Source of the DNA: Symsagittifera roscoffensis
Taxonomy: Eukaryota > Xenacoelomorpha > Acoela > Convolutidae
Reading direction: 5' to 3'
Length of the DNA stretch: 64,000 nt
Assembly (NCBI RefSeq): GCF_963678635.1
Contig: NC_087062.1
Location: 51,887,743-51,951,742, forward strand
Positions 21,641-32,968 of the stretch are shown here, piece by piece (within the stretch, counting starts at the first letter, position 1; every line of letters begins with the position of its first letter). Both the position numbers and the translations under genes were made by a program. The notes beneath the pieces are model-generated. The model was given only the letters and a program-made list of their open reading frames with translations. It was not told where the DNA came from and searched no databases.

Positions 21641-22600
21641 TTGCTATGTCTCAGTCAAACTTAGGACAGGTCTTGTGTTCAGGAGGTGGAATTTCGCCAG
21701 TGTATGAAAAAAAAATAAGAGTTTCTTAAATCAAAAAATTTAAGGTCACTGTTTTTCCTTCGAAATTCAAACATTTTTTTTGGGTCTCACCGGCAATATT
21801 TTTCTAAACGCTTGATGATTTTTTTGCACTAGCGCGCTTGAGCAAGTGTAGTGTATTAGTACGACTACACGTTTTTGCTGACCTAAGTTGCAAACAGTAC
21901 TACCAGGTTTAGTGACCCTTTTACGATTTTTTGATAGCATATGTTTCGACATTGAATTAGTACTAATTCAACACAGATGATGCATTTTTCATCAAATGAA
22001 TCAAAAAAGCTATTTATTTAAAACAACAGTACAATCCAGATCATTAATATTTGCATTTTTAGACAAAATACTCAATTCATAAATTCATACGTGATTTGGC
22101 TCTATGCTTTCTAATTTATTACATGCAAAATTAATGCCTTCAGTTTGTTAAAATCCAAATTTTTTCTTTTACATCGTTTCCTGTGTATTTGGTACCATTT
22201 TGCTGCATTGCATTTGCATTTCATTAGCATACGTAGCTGCTTTTTTTATGACTAGTGTCAGTAAATAGCTAAAGGCTCGTGGTTCAGTTACAAGGACAGG
22301 AGAATCTGAATCTCGTAGAATTGAATCCGCAATAGCAAAAGTTTTAGTGTTAACGCTGAATTTTACCTTTTACTTTTTTATTTCATTTTATAGAGCTGCT
22401 GTGTTAAGTTTTCAAATAAAAACCGCAAAAAAAAACGAAATTCTGGATTAGATTTTTCAAGTTCATCACTTTATGGAACATTGATTTTTCAACAGCTTGT
22501 GAAGCGTTTGACAAATTGAGGGTAGTTCTCACTTTCCAACAACAAAATGTGAGCTTGCGCAATATTGTGGGTTCATTTATACAGAAAAATTTGGTGGGTG
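21630..22600 (+). repeat. Dispersed repeat D, copy 2
   Basis: Direct copy of 18850-19830. At its end the sequence jumps into the last part of repeat A (22605-22740), a different junction from copy 1. Confidence 0.7.
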
Positions 22601-22746
22601 ATTTGGTGATTCTTTTTTCAGGAAACATATCTTAAAAAACTACTTGAAACTCATCTGGTGAAAAAGACGTAAATAACGCTTTCAAAATACGAACGTGAAA
22701 ACGAATGTGAACGATTTCTAGTTGCAAAAGTAAAATTTAATTATAA

Positions 22747-23145
22747 GATTTCCAGTGTAAAAAAACTTTGCCTGTTGATTCAGTTTTCTCAAGTTGGGTT
22801 AATTATATCAAAAAGCGCCCATCAAAAAAATTAAAGAGCATCTTTTTTTGAAATTGGAAAATTGAGAATTTTTTTTCAAAAATATTTTTCTAATTCCTTG
22901 AACAATAAACAATTTTTGTTTGGCAGTGTTTAGTTTTCAATTGTTTCAAGTAAATAACAATAAAAGAAGCATAAAAACGTTTCTAGGTGTTTTTGTTGAT
23001 GCCTTTCAGAAAAAAGGCTTGAAGTTTCACGGACGAATTCAGTCTTAAGCTTCAACAAAGTGGGAAATTATTTTTTGACCCATTGTGATTCACTGGTCTA
23101 GTTTTTACGCAAACATAGGCATGTTTTATAGTACAAACTTAAAAT
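22747..23145 (+). repeat. Dispersed repeat B/C, copy 4 (truncated)
   Basis: Ends at about 23145 where the 3' end of a CTA-tailed retrotransposon begins. Confidence 0.65.
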
Positions 23146-23149
23146 TTCA

Positions 23150-23428
23150 GCTGCAGAGACCAAGAAAAAGAATCTTGGAAGAAAATTTCTTTTATCAGAC
23201 ATGCAGACAAGCAAATTTTGTAAAAATTGATCTGCGTCAGAAAAATGGACTGAAGAAATCGATATTACGTGTTTTCTGGATAAGATTTGAGGAATAACAA
23301 GAGTTGAATAAACGCACGTGGAGAGTTGGCTGTGACTTCTTGATAAATAACTGCAGAAACAAGACTAATCTATATAACTCGCAAACTGACTGGGGTGATA
23401 GCCCTTTTTGCTGATCAGCACAGAAGCC
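23150..23428 (+). mobile_element. CTA-tailed non-LTR retrotransposon, 3' end only (copy 0)
   Basis: Matches the last ~280 bp of the copies ending at 25780 and 39672: RILEENFFYQTCR peptide remnant, the 'GTTGAATAAACGCACGTGG' block and 'GATCAGCACAGAAGCC', then the (CTA)n tail. It is a 5'-truncated copy, as expected of target-primed reverse transcription. Confidence 0.75.
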
Positions 23429-23578
<150 letters not shown>

Positions 23579-23579
23579 C

Positions 23580-25795
23580 ATTATATTTTGACATTTTGTG
23601 TTCTTGTGACCCACTCTTGGCGTCTTAATGGCCGCTCGTTAAATACTTGAATCTTATTCAATACTGTTGGTTTTGTTTTCTCAACGTTTTCTGATATTGT
23701 TTCCTTTTTTCCTCCAATTTTTTTTTTGATTTCGTTTTCTGTTGCATTTTTTAATCGCTAGCTTGCAATGATGTGTTGCGTTGTATCATAAATGCTCGCT
23801 GCGCAACCTTTATCTGTCCATCTGAGTTTTCAGCGTGGATTTATTTCTGCTTTATGAATCGTCTATCTTTCGTTCTGCTTTTTAATTTCTTTTCATCTTT
23901 CGTTCTGCGTTGGCAATGATCAGATACTGCCTCCACTGAATAGATATCATTGAAAATGTGTTTACTTTATCTCTGACATTTTGAAGATTTCGCAAAATTT
24001 GTTCTCTTTTTTTTCATCGGAAATGTGGTGCGCTACTTTCTGGTAAGCCAGATTTTAGATAGGCTCGTGCTTCGTTCATCACTGCCTCAAAAGCCGAATT
24101 TATTGTAGCCAACCGTATGCCTAGAGCAGATACAGTGTTAGTTTTATCCTCACTTTTCTCAGACAGGTCTAATAATTCGCTGTTTTTATGAATGTCTCAT
24201 TTAAAAAAAAAGAACATAGTTTCTACTATAAGTTATGCACCTTTGAGTTATACGAATGTTTTATTTGTATTCAAAGCAAGTCAATGCTCATCCATTGTCG
24301 TGATTGTGTAAATGTGATCGATTTCTAGTTAGTGGGCGTCTAGTTCGTGTAAATCGATTTACGTTTATCGAATTAATTATGACAGGTGATTTTAAAAAAA
24401 TCAATATCAAAAAGAAATTTTTGCCCAGAGATCGTGTTTAGCTATTGCAAAAATGATTATCAGAAGCTCTCTGAAACTTTGATCATTAACAATTTTGAGC
24501 CTTTTTGCTGGTCCAATCCTGATAAAAATAATTGAACTGTGGTTTAAATGGCTTCAAAATGCTTCACAAGAAACAATACCTAAAGGAACTGCTCATAGAG
24601 CGTTATTGCCTGCCTGGATAAACCAAAAAACATCACACTACAATAAATGCTTGCAAACTGCAAGAAGAAAATATCCAGAAGCTCAAACAAAAGTACAAAC
24701 TTTACAAGAATTGGTGAATACATCTAGTAATATGGACAAAATTCAGTGCGAAGATAAATTAGCACAAGGAAGATCAACCTCCAATCTTTTCAAGTACTTT
24801 AGAGCCTTTAGAAAATCAAATTTACCTCCCTTAATGATTTAAAACGAATTCACTGCTGATTCTGACAAAGATAAAGCAGATTTATTTGCAAAGTTCTTTT
24901 TTTGGTTTTTAGTAAATCCAGTTCATTTGATTTTTCTCGCAATTTGTCTGCTGATATGCCAGTTCTAAAGGAAGTAAGCATCTAAAAAAAGACGTAATGG
25001 AAATTTGTAAAAACTTAAATGTTAACAAAAGTAGAGAACCAGATGAATTACCACCTTTTTTGTTTCACAAACTCTGTATTTCTCTATCCCCTTCTCTTAC
25101 ACAGATATATCAAAAAACTTTACAAACCGGCAAATATCCAAAAATTTGGAAAGTTGCAACAGTATCTGCTCTCCATAAAAAGAAAAACAAATGCGATGTA
25201 TCAAATTACCGCCCAAAGTCTCTTCTATCGAACCCTTCCAAAATTCTTGAACGGATTTTGTTCATTCGGTTACATAACCACTATTCACAATTTAATGGTA
25301 TTGAAAATCAAAAGAAAAAGATGCACTGATTATAGCACAGCTTTCGACCGCGTGGATCATGGTGTGCTCCTTAAAAAACTACTTGAAACCGGTATTAGAG
25401 GTAAACTACAAAATTTACTGGAACCTTATGTAACAGATCGTAGCCAATTTGTTAGAGTTAAAAACGAATTTTCTTGAAAAATTAAAATATCAAATGGAGT
25501 ACCTCAGGGGAGCTTTAAAGAGAATCTTGGAAGAAAATTTCTTTTATCAGACATGCAGACTAGCATATTTTGTAAAAATTGACCTGCGTCAGAAAAATGG
25601 ACTGAAGAAATCGATATTACGTGTTTTCTGGAGAAGATTTGAGGAATAAGAAGAGTTGAATAAACGCACGTGGAGAGTTGGCTGTGACTTCTTGATAAAT
25701 AACTGCAGAAACAAGACTAATCTATATAACTCGCAAACTGACTGGGGTGATAGCCCTTTTTGCTGATCAGCACAGAAGCCCTACTACTACTACTA
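23580..25795 (+). mobile_element. CTA-tailed non-LTR retrotransposon, copy 1 (internally deleted)
   Basis: Head 'TTTTGACATTTTGTGTTC' at about 23587 directly after (CTA)n, an untranslated ~900 bp, reverse-transcriptase fragments (24495-25480), the 3' end shared with copies 0 and 2, and a short (CTA)4 tail. The whole is about 2.2 kb and lacks endonuclease and the YADD region, so it is a shortened, non-autonomous derivative. The same deletions are in copy 2, so this shortened form was the one that multiplied. Confidence 0.75.
24495..25510 (+). pseudogene. Reverse transcriptase fragment (Jockey/CR1-like), copy 1
   Basis: 24495-24842 encodes the segment before the RT core (HYNKCLQTARRKYPEAQ). 24997-25329 carries NVNKSREPDELPPFLFHKL, KIWKVATVSALHKK and NYRPKSLLSNPSKILERI, RT motifs 1-2. 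After a frame change come DYSTAFDRVDHGVLLKKL, the first catalytic aspartate block, and ISNGVPQG near 25490. The sequence then jumps to the 3' end; the FADD-type catalytic box is missing. Confidence 0.8.
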
Positions 25796-25799
25796 ATTG

Positions 25800-25995
25800 G
25801 GTATCATTGGGTATAGATTATACCTAATGATCCCTATGTAAATATTTATACCTAATGATCCCAATGTAAAATATTTATACCTAATGATCCCTATGTATAA
25901 TTTTCATAGCAAATGATCCCTATGTAAAATTATTGATCCCTAAGGATCCCAATGTATAATTTTTTATACTTAATGATCCCTATGTAAAACTTCGG
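25800..25995 (-). repeat. Subterminal iterons of element I
   Basis: About seven copies of a ~30-bp unit built on TACCTAATGATCCC(T/A)ATGTA, 26-32 bp apart, inside the TIR. The same array is in both TIRs of element II. Confidence 0.85.
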
Positions 25996-26867
25996 TATAT
26001 TATTGAGTATTCCCACTGAACGTTGTGGAAACGGGAATGGAATTAAGTTTTGGTCGGTGCATGTTTTCCCTTCTAAAATTTGGGGGTATTGGCTTGTTTA
26101 CATGTAAAAGGACGTTATATACCTATTATATGCAATAGGAAAGCATCAGATTTTGGCAGCGTAGCTTAACTGTTGGCTGCGGTGAACGATATCCTTCAAA
26201 AATGCATGTTTTATTGCTGAATCTCGAAGAAAGGAAAATTCGTCAATTGCGGCGGCCGTCACCTCTATTTAGGCAAAAGCTAATGATCACTTTGACCGAA
26301 ATAAGAATGAAAAGTTTCTTTAAGCCATAAAAATTATGGAACACTGAAAACTCTAAAATAATGAAATTGGCTTGAAAATTTCGACATTTCCATTTTCTGT
26401 GTCTATAGGAGACTTAAAAAAGCGTCTGAAATCTATGACAAAAGCTCTGATTTTATAGAAAGGTTGAAAGAGCTAATAAGTTGAAGTGGGTTAAGATCTT
26501 GAAAAACGAGAACACTGATGAAAGCCAAAAGTGCCCAGAAATATTGTCAAAACTTGTACCTAACTTGTTACTATAAAATTGAAGTGGAACAAAATTTCTT
26601 GGGGTCCGAGTAGAGGAAAAGCATGGCGCTCGACTCTCAGCCGAAAGGCGGCGTTTCGAAACCCGTCCGGAAATTGTACTGAAAGGAGGCAACAGTTGCT
26701 GGTAATGTGATATCCCCCCATAGATCGATTTTGTATTTATTATAGTAATCTAATTTCTCGGATTACTGCTATTCAGTTAACGATTGTGTAAAAATGTCAA
26801 TAACTAAAAAATGTAGTGTTTAAAATGAAATTGAAAAGTGTACAAAACAGCCATATTAAATAGTTAG

Positions 26868-27270
26868 TTATTGGGTAAGCATGTGAGTTAGGAAATGTTT
26901 CAAAACATGATCATTTATGTAAGCAAAATCAGAAGCATCACCATTAAAGTTTTTATCATAAATCAAATGTGCAATATAAATGCAAAAAGAACCGCACATG
27001 GTAGAGTTTGAGTCTTGCATGGGAAAGTTTGTCATCAATTCAGTCACCTGATGAAAATTCTCGTTCAATCGTTTATACAGATTGATGTACTAACAAAGAG
27101 GAAGACCGAGAGGATCAGCAGAATATAAAACATTTCTTCTGTTGCAAATCACAATCCATTGTGTCCCCGGAGAATCTGATTTTGAAGTGTTCACAATCAT
27201 AAAGATATTGTTTGGGATGTGAGGTGGAAAATTGTCCGCTGCAAATACTCCAAGAAACTTATATTTCAAA
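26868..27270 (-). pseudogene. Adenain-like cysteine protease, element I (dead)
   Basis: Homologous to the intact copy at 52859-53305. The N-terminal ~14 codons including the start are deleted, the catalytic histidine of GTHW is glutamine (GTQW, near 27160), and a TAG replaces a Trp codon near 27090. The Asp (ADPLG) and Cys (MCGSFC) blocks remain. Adenain-like proteases mature the capsid proteins of adenoviruses and Polintons. Confidence 0.8.
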
Positions 27271-27275
27271 TGTTT

Positions 27276-28583
27276 TTAGACGGTCGAAATTGGAAAGACG
27301 TTCTTTGTAACTTTGCGGTCGGAGGTAATAAATACATTGGATGAGCGTATACCCCAAACAAAAATTTCCAGGTTTGCTGTCAAAGCGTTTGAGAATTGAA
27401 GATCGAGTGAAACTGAGCAGTTAGTAAGTTCTGGATGCAAGAAGTCATGAGCTGCCTGCTGTGTGCTAGTGAGATCAAAACACATAATAAAGTGCTGTTG
27501 GTAGTTATCCAGAGTGATTCCCAGCCCGCAGTGCAACAAACCTAGCGCTGATAGTGTGTTGAAGAAGAGACCTTTATGATCTTGTGTACTGATTGGTGTA
27601 CTTGCTATTGGTAAACCGTTTCGTCTCAAGGTTACTTGCTCCAATCCAAACTTTTGATAATGAAAAGGATTCGTTCGGTTTGTTCCCAGAAATGCATTAT
27701 TTGTGTTCAATGCTATTATAATTTGTCTCACCGGTTCACGAGCAAAAACATCTTCCTGTTGCCAGCTGCGCTGACCAGCTGTTGCAAGAAATGTTTTAGT
27801 AATTTCTTCTTGAAATGGGTAGTTTGCAGGAGTTTTGAGCAAAGTTGATTCAATGGCAGAGAGCACATGGTCGGTCACAGTCATTTTTCTAACATATAGG
27901 TTCGCTTCGAGTATTTGCAGCTTGTAATGCTTGGCAGCATCTTCATAAATAATGAGAAAGTCTTCATGAGAACGTCTGCAGGAAAGTCTGAGGGTGACAC
28001 CGCTCAACAAATGCTTATCAAATGTGAAAAAAACAACTCCAGCGGGTCCATAGAACCAAATTTCCCTCGATTCACGGACCAGTTTTCGTTGAGATGTGAA
28101 ATCAGCTGTATCTATTGCAGCGGGATTGTTTTCAAAACGATATCCCTGACACTTAAGCCATGAGTCTTTGGCTCCTTTGCTGTTTGAAAATTCTGTTTCA
28201 AAAAAGCTTTTATGCGCAAAATTACTTTTGGCATTTGAGATTTTGAGTCCATTAGCAGAGAGGGTACAGTCAGAGAAAAGGGAATACAGGGAGTTTTTTA
28301 CGAGGAACGGTGAATCAGACACAGTAGGATCAGTGTTGTCGTATCACAGATCAGCTCCATTTGATTGCGTTACTTTGCATCGTATTTCCAAATAAATTTT
28401 TTGCAGGTCAACAAAGTTATTACGGTCACCGGCGATTTCAAATTCAAGCATTGGTCCATTAGGTGAATAGACAGGTCCAATTTTTTGATCGAAAGCGTTT
28501 TCAAAAGTAATCAAAAGAGGTTGTTTTTCAAACAAATCCAGAGAGCTATGGGTAGCTTCATTGGGTAACAAATTAGCGATCAT
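27276..28583 (-). pseudogene. Major capsid protein (double jelly-roll, F54H12.2-like), element I
   Basis: 435 codons on the minus strand, of normal length for Polinton MCPs. The N-terminus (EFEIAGDRNNFVDLQKIYLE) and the segment VKNSLYSLFSDCTLSANG are the features by which I recognise the F54H12.2 family. A single TGA (28344-28346) breaks the frame after residue 79; the reading frame is open on both sides and no ATG lies close downstream. The same TGA is in element II. The start ATG at 28583 overlaps the end of the basic core-protein gene by 11 bp. The stop is at 27276, directly before the protease. Confidence 0.85.
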
Positions 28584-28978
28584 TTTTGATGTTTGAGAAA
28601 AAATCTGCTCGACCTCTCATTGGTCTGGTTTTTCTTCGAATGGTTGTTTTTCTTTTTCGAGCCCCTACTGACCTTCTTCTTCGTAATCCATTCATTGGTG
28701 TCTTTCGACGACGTCTACCACCACCGAGTTGCTTTCTTGCAGTTTTTGTGACAGTGTTTTTCAATGCTTGTTTAGGAGACTTCTTCTTCATAGCGACATC
28801 AATCAGTTCTGGCGCTGCACTCATCAAAAGTTCTCAAATAACCCGTCGTGCCAACGGTATAGCAACACGACCAATACCAGCAGCCAAAGCGCCAAATCCA
28901 CTGCCGCGTTGTCGGTAGTGTCCAGAGAAATGAGGAAGTGAAGCTTGCTTTGCATAATACTGTTCCATTGGTTTTCAA
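28573..28978 (-). pseudogene. Basic pVI/pX-like minor core protein, element I
   Basis: From ATG at 28978: a short head, the glycine-rich QRGSGFGALAAGIGR, a predicted amphipathic stretch, then a TGA at 28834-28836. The same frame continues as SAAPELIDVAMKKKSPKQAL and an Arg/Lys-rich tail (RRRRK repeats) to 28573. This layout (Gly-rich head, KKKSPKQAL, basic tail) is that of the small Polinton protein likened to adenovirus pVI/pX. An ATG right after the stop could start an 84-residue basic protein lacking the head. Confidence 0.75.
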
Positions 28979-29864
28979 TCAAAGCGCTTGAAGTCAACAC
29001 AACTTTACCAGTTCCTGCAAAGGGCACTAGTCTTCCAGTGTCTCTGCGCAACTGTACCGATATTGATTGTACAGATGAAGTGAATAATTTTTTGTAGTCT
29101 AAATCAGTAAAGTTTTTTCGATGATTAGGTTCAATGCTGCAGGCACTACCGTTTTTGATGCGTCTATTTGAATCAATGACGCGTAACAATGGCGCCTTTG
29201 CATCACCAACAGTTTGGTAATGAAAAATGTCAATATAGACAAAAATTAGACTTGTCCCACTTGATAAGTCATATGGGAAATGAGATTCGTACAGTTCGTT
29301 TCCCTCATAAGATGCATCGAAGGAGGGTATCATTTTATAACCGATGTGATATTCACCGTTTTCATCAAGCTTTGCATTGTAGCCTAACAGACTGGGTATT
29401 TGGGGACTTGGGAATGAGATTCCTTCATTTGCATTCATCCAAATGCTCATGCTATTCGTGATTTCTTGAGGACTCGCATCGAAATGAATTTTGTCTATGA
29501 GTTTTGTTTTTATCTCATTAATCAATTGTTCTATAAAAGTGTACTCTCCTGATTTGATAAAAACTTTTTCGCCATATTAAGGTCTGGAAATTGTATTCCG
29601 ATTGCCAGCGTTGGATTTACTGGCTACTACTTCGGATGCTCTGAAGTACGTAAATTCCTCATCAGTAACATTGTTTAATTTTGTAGGGAAAATTATTTCT
29701 GAGAGAGCAACTCTCCAATCTCCGTCTAAAGCTATTTCTTCTTTACAAAAATTTCTAAAACTGGCCAAAGTGTTGTCTGCGAAATAATCCATTGATGCTG
29801 TTGAAATCAAATGTACAGTAAACTCATCACTGCCCATTTTCGTTATAATCAGCTTTGTTTCCAA
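28824..29864 (-). pseudogene. Penton-like minor capsid protein, element I
   Basis: Starts at ATG 29864 with 95 codons (ADNTLASFRNFCKEEIAL, DGDWRVALSEIIFP), a TAA at 29577-29579, then continues in the same frame through FVYIDIFHYQTVGDAKAPLL and RRDTGRLVPFAGTGKVVLT to 28824. QTVGDxxAPLLR and DTGxLVPF are the marks of the Polinton/adintovirus penton (single jelly-roll). The last ~45 codons overlap the core-protein gene in another frame. The TAA is shared with element II. Confidence 0.8.
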
Positions 29865-31155
29865 TTAAACTAAGTTCTCTTTCATAAAATTTTCCGCTGA
29901 TTTCTTCCTTTTCCGCATCAATGAGACTGTATGTTGGAGGGTTTACAGTAGGAATGGCAACTATTTCAAAAACTTCGTCTGTAAAAATCTGCTTGTAACC
30001 TTTTCTAAAAGGCAAGTCAGTCTTCGCTATTCGCACATAGTCACCAACATAAAATTTTGGTTTCTGTACCAACTTCGATGAACTGTTTGCAATTAATGAA
30101 ACTAAAGCAGGTACATGTTTTCTTGTGACCTTGTTTGGAGCCAATTTTGTTACTCTATTAACGCGTGAGTTAATCGTGTGAACAAAAATTTGTAATTTTT
30201 CAATATAACTGTAAGTCCATTCAAACTCCAAGTATTTGTAGATAATACTTTTCAGCGATCGAATGTTTCTTTCGGCAAACGCTGATTTTTTTTCACTGTG
30301 AGTATTGTATTTGATGATTTCTCGTTTAGTACATAACTTTTCGAACTCTCCTTTAAACTCGGTGCCTTTGTCAACCCAAACTTTTTTTGGTTGTTTTGTT
30401 TTGATCATTTTTTTGAAAGCTTTGGTTGTTTCCTTAGCATATTTGGTCTTCAGGGGTTCCACTCGTAAGTAGCGAGAGAGACAATCGACAGCAACTAACA
30501 AATATTGTACCCCTCGGTTATATTTAGCCAATTTATCAACATAAGCCAAGTCAAGAGACCAAATTTTGTTGATATCGTTAACAATCACTTTCAGCCGAGG
30601 ATATGTTTTACGAAACAATCCATACTTTGTATGTGATGATTGAGATCTCAGAAATCGTTTAACTTTTTTTGGTGAGAGTTGACTAGCATTTGTTAAACTT
30701 TTAACGCTACGAAATGCAGCTGGACCTTTCGTGTAGAGTAATTTGAGTTTCTTTTCTTCACTGATAGTAGGATTTCCATTCTTTTGTTGACGTCGTCGCA
30801 AACGATTCTTTACTGCTTTCATAGTTTTTATCATTGTCGTCATCGTCGTCGTTGGTGGTGGGGAAAAATTCTTTTTCTGGGTTTTTCTTTTGTCGGATTG
30901 CTTGGTTTTGGGTTTGAGAGTTGTCGATCGAGTCTTCGAAGAGGAGGGTTTTGATCTCTTCGAGTCCTCAGTTGTCGGATTGTTGGAGACGAAGGAGGAA
31001 GAAGTTGAGGGCTTAGCTGCTTCGCTCTTAAGCGAGCGGGGAATCTGTTTGGCATGAGTGTTGTACACTAAGATAAGATCAAGATTCAGTTCTTTCAAAA
31101 TTTGTGGATAAAAAACACCCTCAAGTTTTTTTGTGTTTTGCTGTGTATCGTACAA
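29827..31155 (-). CDS. Retroviral-type (rve) integrase, element I
   Basis: Open frame of 442 codons, of which the first ~130 (Ser/Thr/Pro- and Lys-rich) look like a linker or run-in from the preceding gene. The integrase part shows SLDLAYVDKLAKYN (first Asp), VWVDKGTEFKG (second Asp, near 30375) and FAERNIRSLKSIIYKYLE (Glu, near 30270), so D,D-35-E is complete. A chromodomain-like/SH3-like tail follows (YVGDYVRIAK, IFTDEVFEI). It belongs to the c-integrase / F54H12.3 type that inserts Polintons. It is the only large gene of element I with no stop. It overlaps the penton start by 38 bp. Confidence 0.85.
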   Translation of the reverse strand: MYDTQQNTKKLEGVFYPQILKELNLDLILVYNTHAKQIPRSLKSEAAKPSTSSSFVSNNPTTEDSKRSKPSSSKTRSTTLKPKTKQSDKRKTQKKNFSPPPTTTMTTMIKTMKAVKNRLRRRQQKNGNPTISEEKKLKLLYTKGPAAFRSVKSLTNASQLSPKKVKRFLRSQSSHTKYGLFRKTYPRLKVIVNDINKIWSLDLAYVDKLAKYNRGVQYLLVAVDCLSRYLRVEPLKTKYAKETTKAFKKMIKTKQPKKVWVDKGTEFKGEFEKLCTKREIIKYNTHSEKKSAFAERNIRSLKSIIYKYLEFEWTYSYIEKLQIFVHTINSRVNRVTKLAPNKVTRKHVPALVSLIANSSSKLVQKPKFYVGDYVRIAKTDLPFRKGYKQIFTDEVFEIVAIPTVNPPTYSLIDAEKEEISGKFYERELSLIGNKADYNENGQ

Positions 31156-31697
31156 AAGGATTCAATTTTAACGAGTGTTGGTTTTCCTTGAATTAGAACA
31201 TATCCGTCAACGTCTAAAGTCAAGGATTCAACTTTGAACAACTGCTTTAGCACTATGTTTGCCCTTTCCAATTTATTAGCTTCCAATAGCTCTTGAATGG
31301 ATTCCATAACCTTTCGAAACACTTCAGCGGTTTTTCCATTACTTTTTTCATCGTTTTTTTCTGTTCTCTTTGAGCTTGTCTGCTGCAGTGAATTGTATGA
31401 TTCAAAGTTTTTTTCTGCTTCATCATCACCATCATCACTGAAATTAGTAAGTGCAGATAAATTTCTTTTTCGAAGATTTGGTACTACATTACTAGGGGTT
31501 AAAGGAATAGGAGATGTTGGGTTTATTGGTGGTGGAGAGTCACGGCTGATATTTCGTTATCGAAATTGTTGTATGTAATTGAGCTGAGATGATTTGTCGT
31601 TAATTAATGGATTATGAAGGATTTGAGATGGTGGTGCAGTTTTTTCATCTGGAGCATTTGTTTTTCGAGGAATGAGGATGAATTCTTCAGCATACAT
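31095..31697 (-). pseudogene. Conserved acidic Polinton ORF (MYAEEF type), element I
   Basis: ATG at 31697 opens MYAEEFILIPRKT, a start I recognise from many invertebrate Polinton/adintovirus-type loci next to the integrase; the function is unknown to me. Later parts: an acidic Ser-rich stretch and VDGYVLIQGKPTLVK. A GAA-to-TAA change breaks it near 31555. Element II lacks this stop but has its own frameshift. Confidence 0.6.
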
Positions 31698-31707
31698 GCC
31701 TAAGGTT

Positions 31708-32004
31708 CTAGTTTTTCAGGTAAATGTAACACGATTCTCCGATTGATTTAACCAGTGAAATATTGTTTGCCAAAACTTTTCGTTTTTTTCGGATACTAAA
31801 CTTAGGGTCAACAATTTTTCCAAATGGTATTTTCTTACTCTCGATGAAACTCTTGTTAGCTGGAACATGTCCCAGAAAAACATTCACAAAACAATTGCAA
31901 AGAAATCTAATAAAATTTGAATCAGCTCCGGTCAAAATTGATCTACAATGGCGACTATTGAGAATTTGCTTCAATATACATATTTCTTTCTCTTTCATTT
32001 TCAA
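31708..32004 (-). CDS. Small conserved basic Polinton ORF, element I
   Basis: 98 codons; the core reads ADSNFIRFLCNCFVNVFLGH, then VPANK and a basic KKRKVLANN segment. It resembles the short helical ORF ('...ECALNVLKGNVPL...KK') that stands between ATPase and integrase in related elements. It overlaps the 3' end of the ATPase. Function unknown; a nucleic-acid-binding role is a guess from charge. Confidence 0.55.
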   Translation of the reverse strand: MKMKEKEICILKQILNSRHCRSILTGADSNFIRFLCNCFVNVFLGHVPANKSFIESKKIPFGKIVDPKFSIRKKRKVLANNISLVKSIGESCYIYLKN

Positions 32005-32643
32005 GAGATGTGATAACTGCTTTTGAGGATGGTAAATAGAAAATGGTTGGTGATGGTGGAATTATGTTTGACAAATAACGAAGACATTCTGAAGTTTTGG
32101 GATCCAAGTCTATCACCAGATGACCGAAATCTTCTTTGGTTGCTAACTGATACGCATGACGGAGGAATTTTGCATTATTCAACTGTCTGCCTAAATAATC
32201 AATTTGTTGAATGTCTCGAGGTGATTTGAACAAAATTAAGTGAGTTGTATTCAAATCTATTGTACGTGATGGCTTAATTTGCTGAAATAAATTGTGCTTG
32301 ACATAAATAACATGAACATTTTTATGTCGACCTGCTGTAGCTAATTTAACAAAATCTTTTTCATTAAAAATTTTTTCATAGGTATCATCAAAGACAATCA
32401 TACAATCCCGTAAATAATTAACAATTTCAAAGCTGGACAATTTTATAAATTCAATATCAAATTTGTTGTGAGAAACAAAGGAACGGTATTTGGGTTGATT
32501 GCGAAGATAAAAATAAAATCGTTACACGATGGATAGAATGTACCTTTGAGAAGCATTTGAAAAATTAAATCAGTTTTGCCAGATCCCGAGGGACCTGAAA
32601 CGGACATAAACAGACGATCTTTTGTTGAAATTATCTTATTCAT
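31955..32643 (-). pseudogene. FtsK/HerA packaging ATPase (A32-like), element I
   Basis: ATG at 32643 gives MNKIISTKDRLFM, then the Walker A GPSGSGKTDLIFQML. The frame shifts between about 32450 and 32520; the rest (31955-32440) has Walker B CMIVFDD, the motif KLATAGRHKNVHVIYVKHNL and ILFKSPRDIQQIDYLGRQL. These are typical of Polinton genome-packaging ATPases. One frameshift kills this copy; element II lacks that frameshift but has lost Walker A. Confidence 0.85.
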
Positions 32644-32645
32644 TA

Positions 32646-32936
32646 TTATAACTTGGGATTGGGTAACATGTAACCAACTGTACTGGATAATATTGAAAGC
32701 CAAATGGCAGTCTCGTCACAACTAAAATTGTAAAAAGACAATTTTGAAATTGATAAAGAGAGCAAAATGAAAATGAAACAGACGTGTGTGAAAAAGACAA
32801 CCTCTGCAGACGGAAGAGAAACAGAATTACAAAATTTCCAAGATCTGTTTTCGTGAGATAAAGACTGTTTGGCACCACCAATGTCTACAAAGTCGCAATC
32901 ATTGTTCTCGACATTGGTGGTTTCTTCAATTTCCAT
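32646..32936 (-). CDS. Small two-helix membrane protein, element I
   Basis: From ATG 32936 (MEIEETTNVENN), about 96 residues. Two hydrophobic helices: AEVVFFTHVCFIFILLSLSI and ETAIWLSILSSTVGYML, ending in LPNPKL. A similar hydrophobic ORF ending GYxLPNPKL occurs beside the ATPase in other animal Polinton-like loci that I recall. It may be a virion or host-membrane protein; that is inference. The stop lies 3 bp before the ATPase start. Intact in both elements. Confidence 0.6.
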   Translation of the reverse strand: MEIEETTNVENNDCDFVDIGGAKQSLSHENRSWKFCNSVSLPSAEVVFFTHVCFIFILLSLSISKLSFYNFSCDETAIWLSILSSTVGYMLPNPKL

Positions 32937-32968
32937 GTTTACTGGAAGACTTTTTTTGCTTATTTGTA

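Noticed and set aside
28344-28346. UGA recoded as an amino acid in this genome
   Set aside because: DRC2 has no in-frame TGA, other stops in the same genes are TAA, and both retrotransposons use TGA/TAA as ordinary breaks. Decay or readthrough is simpler.
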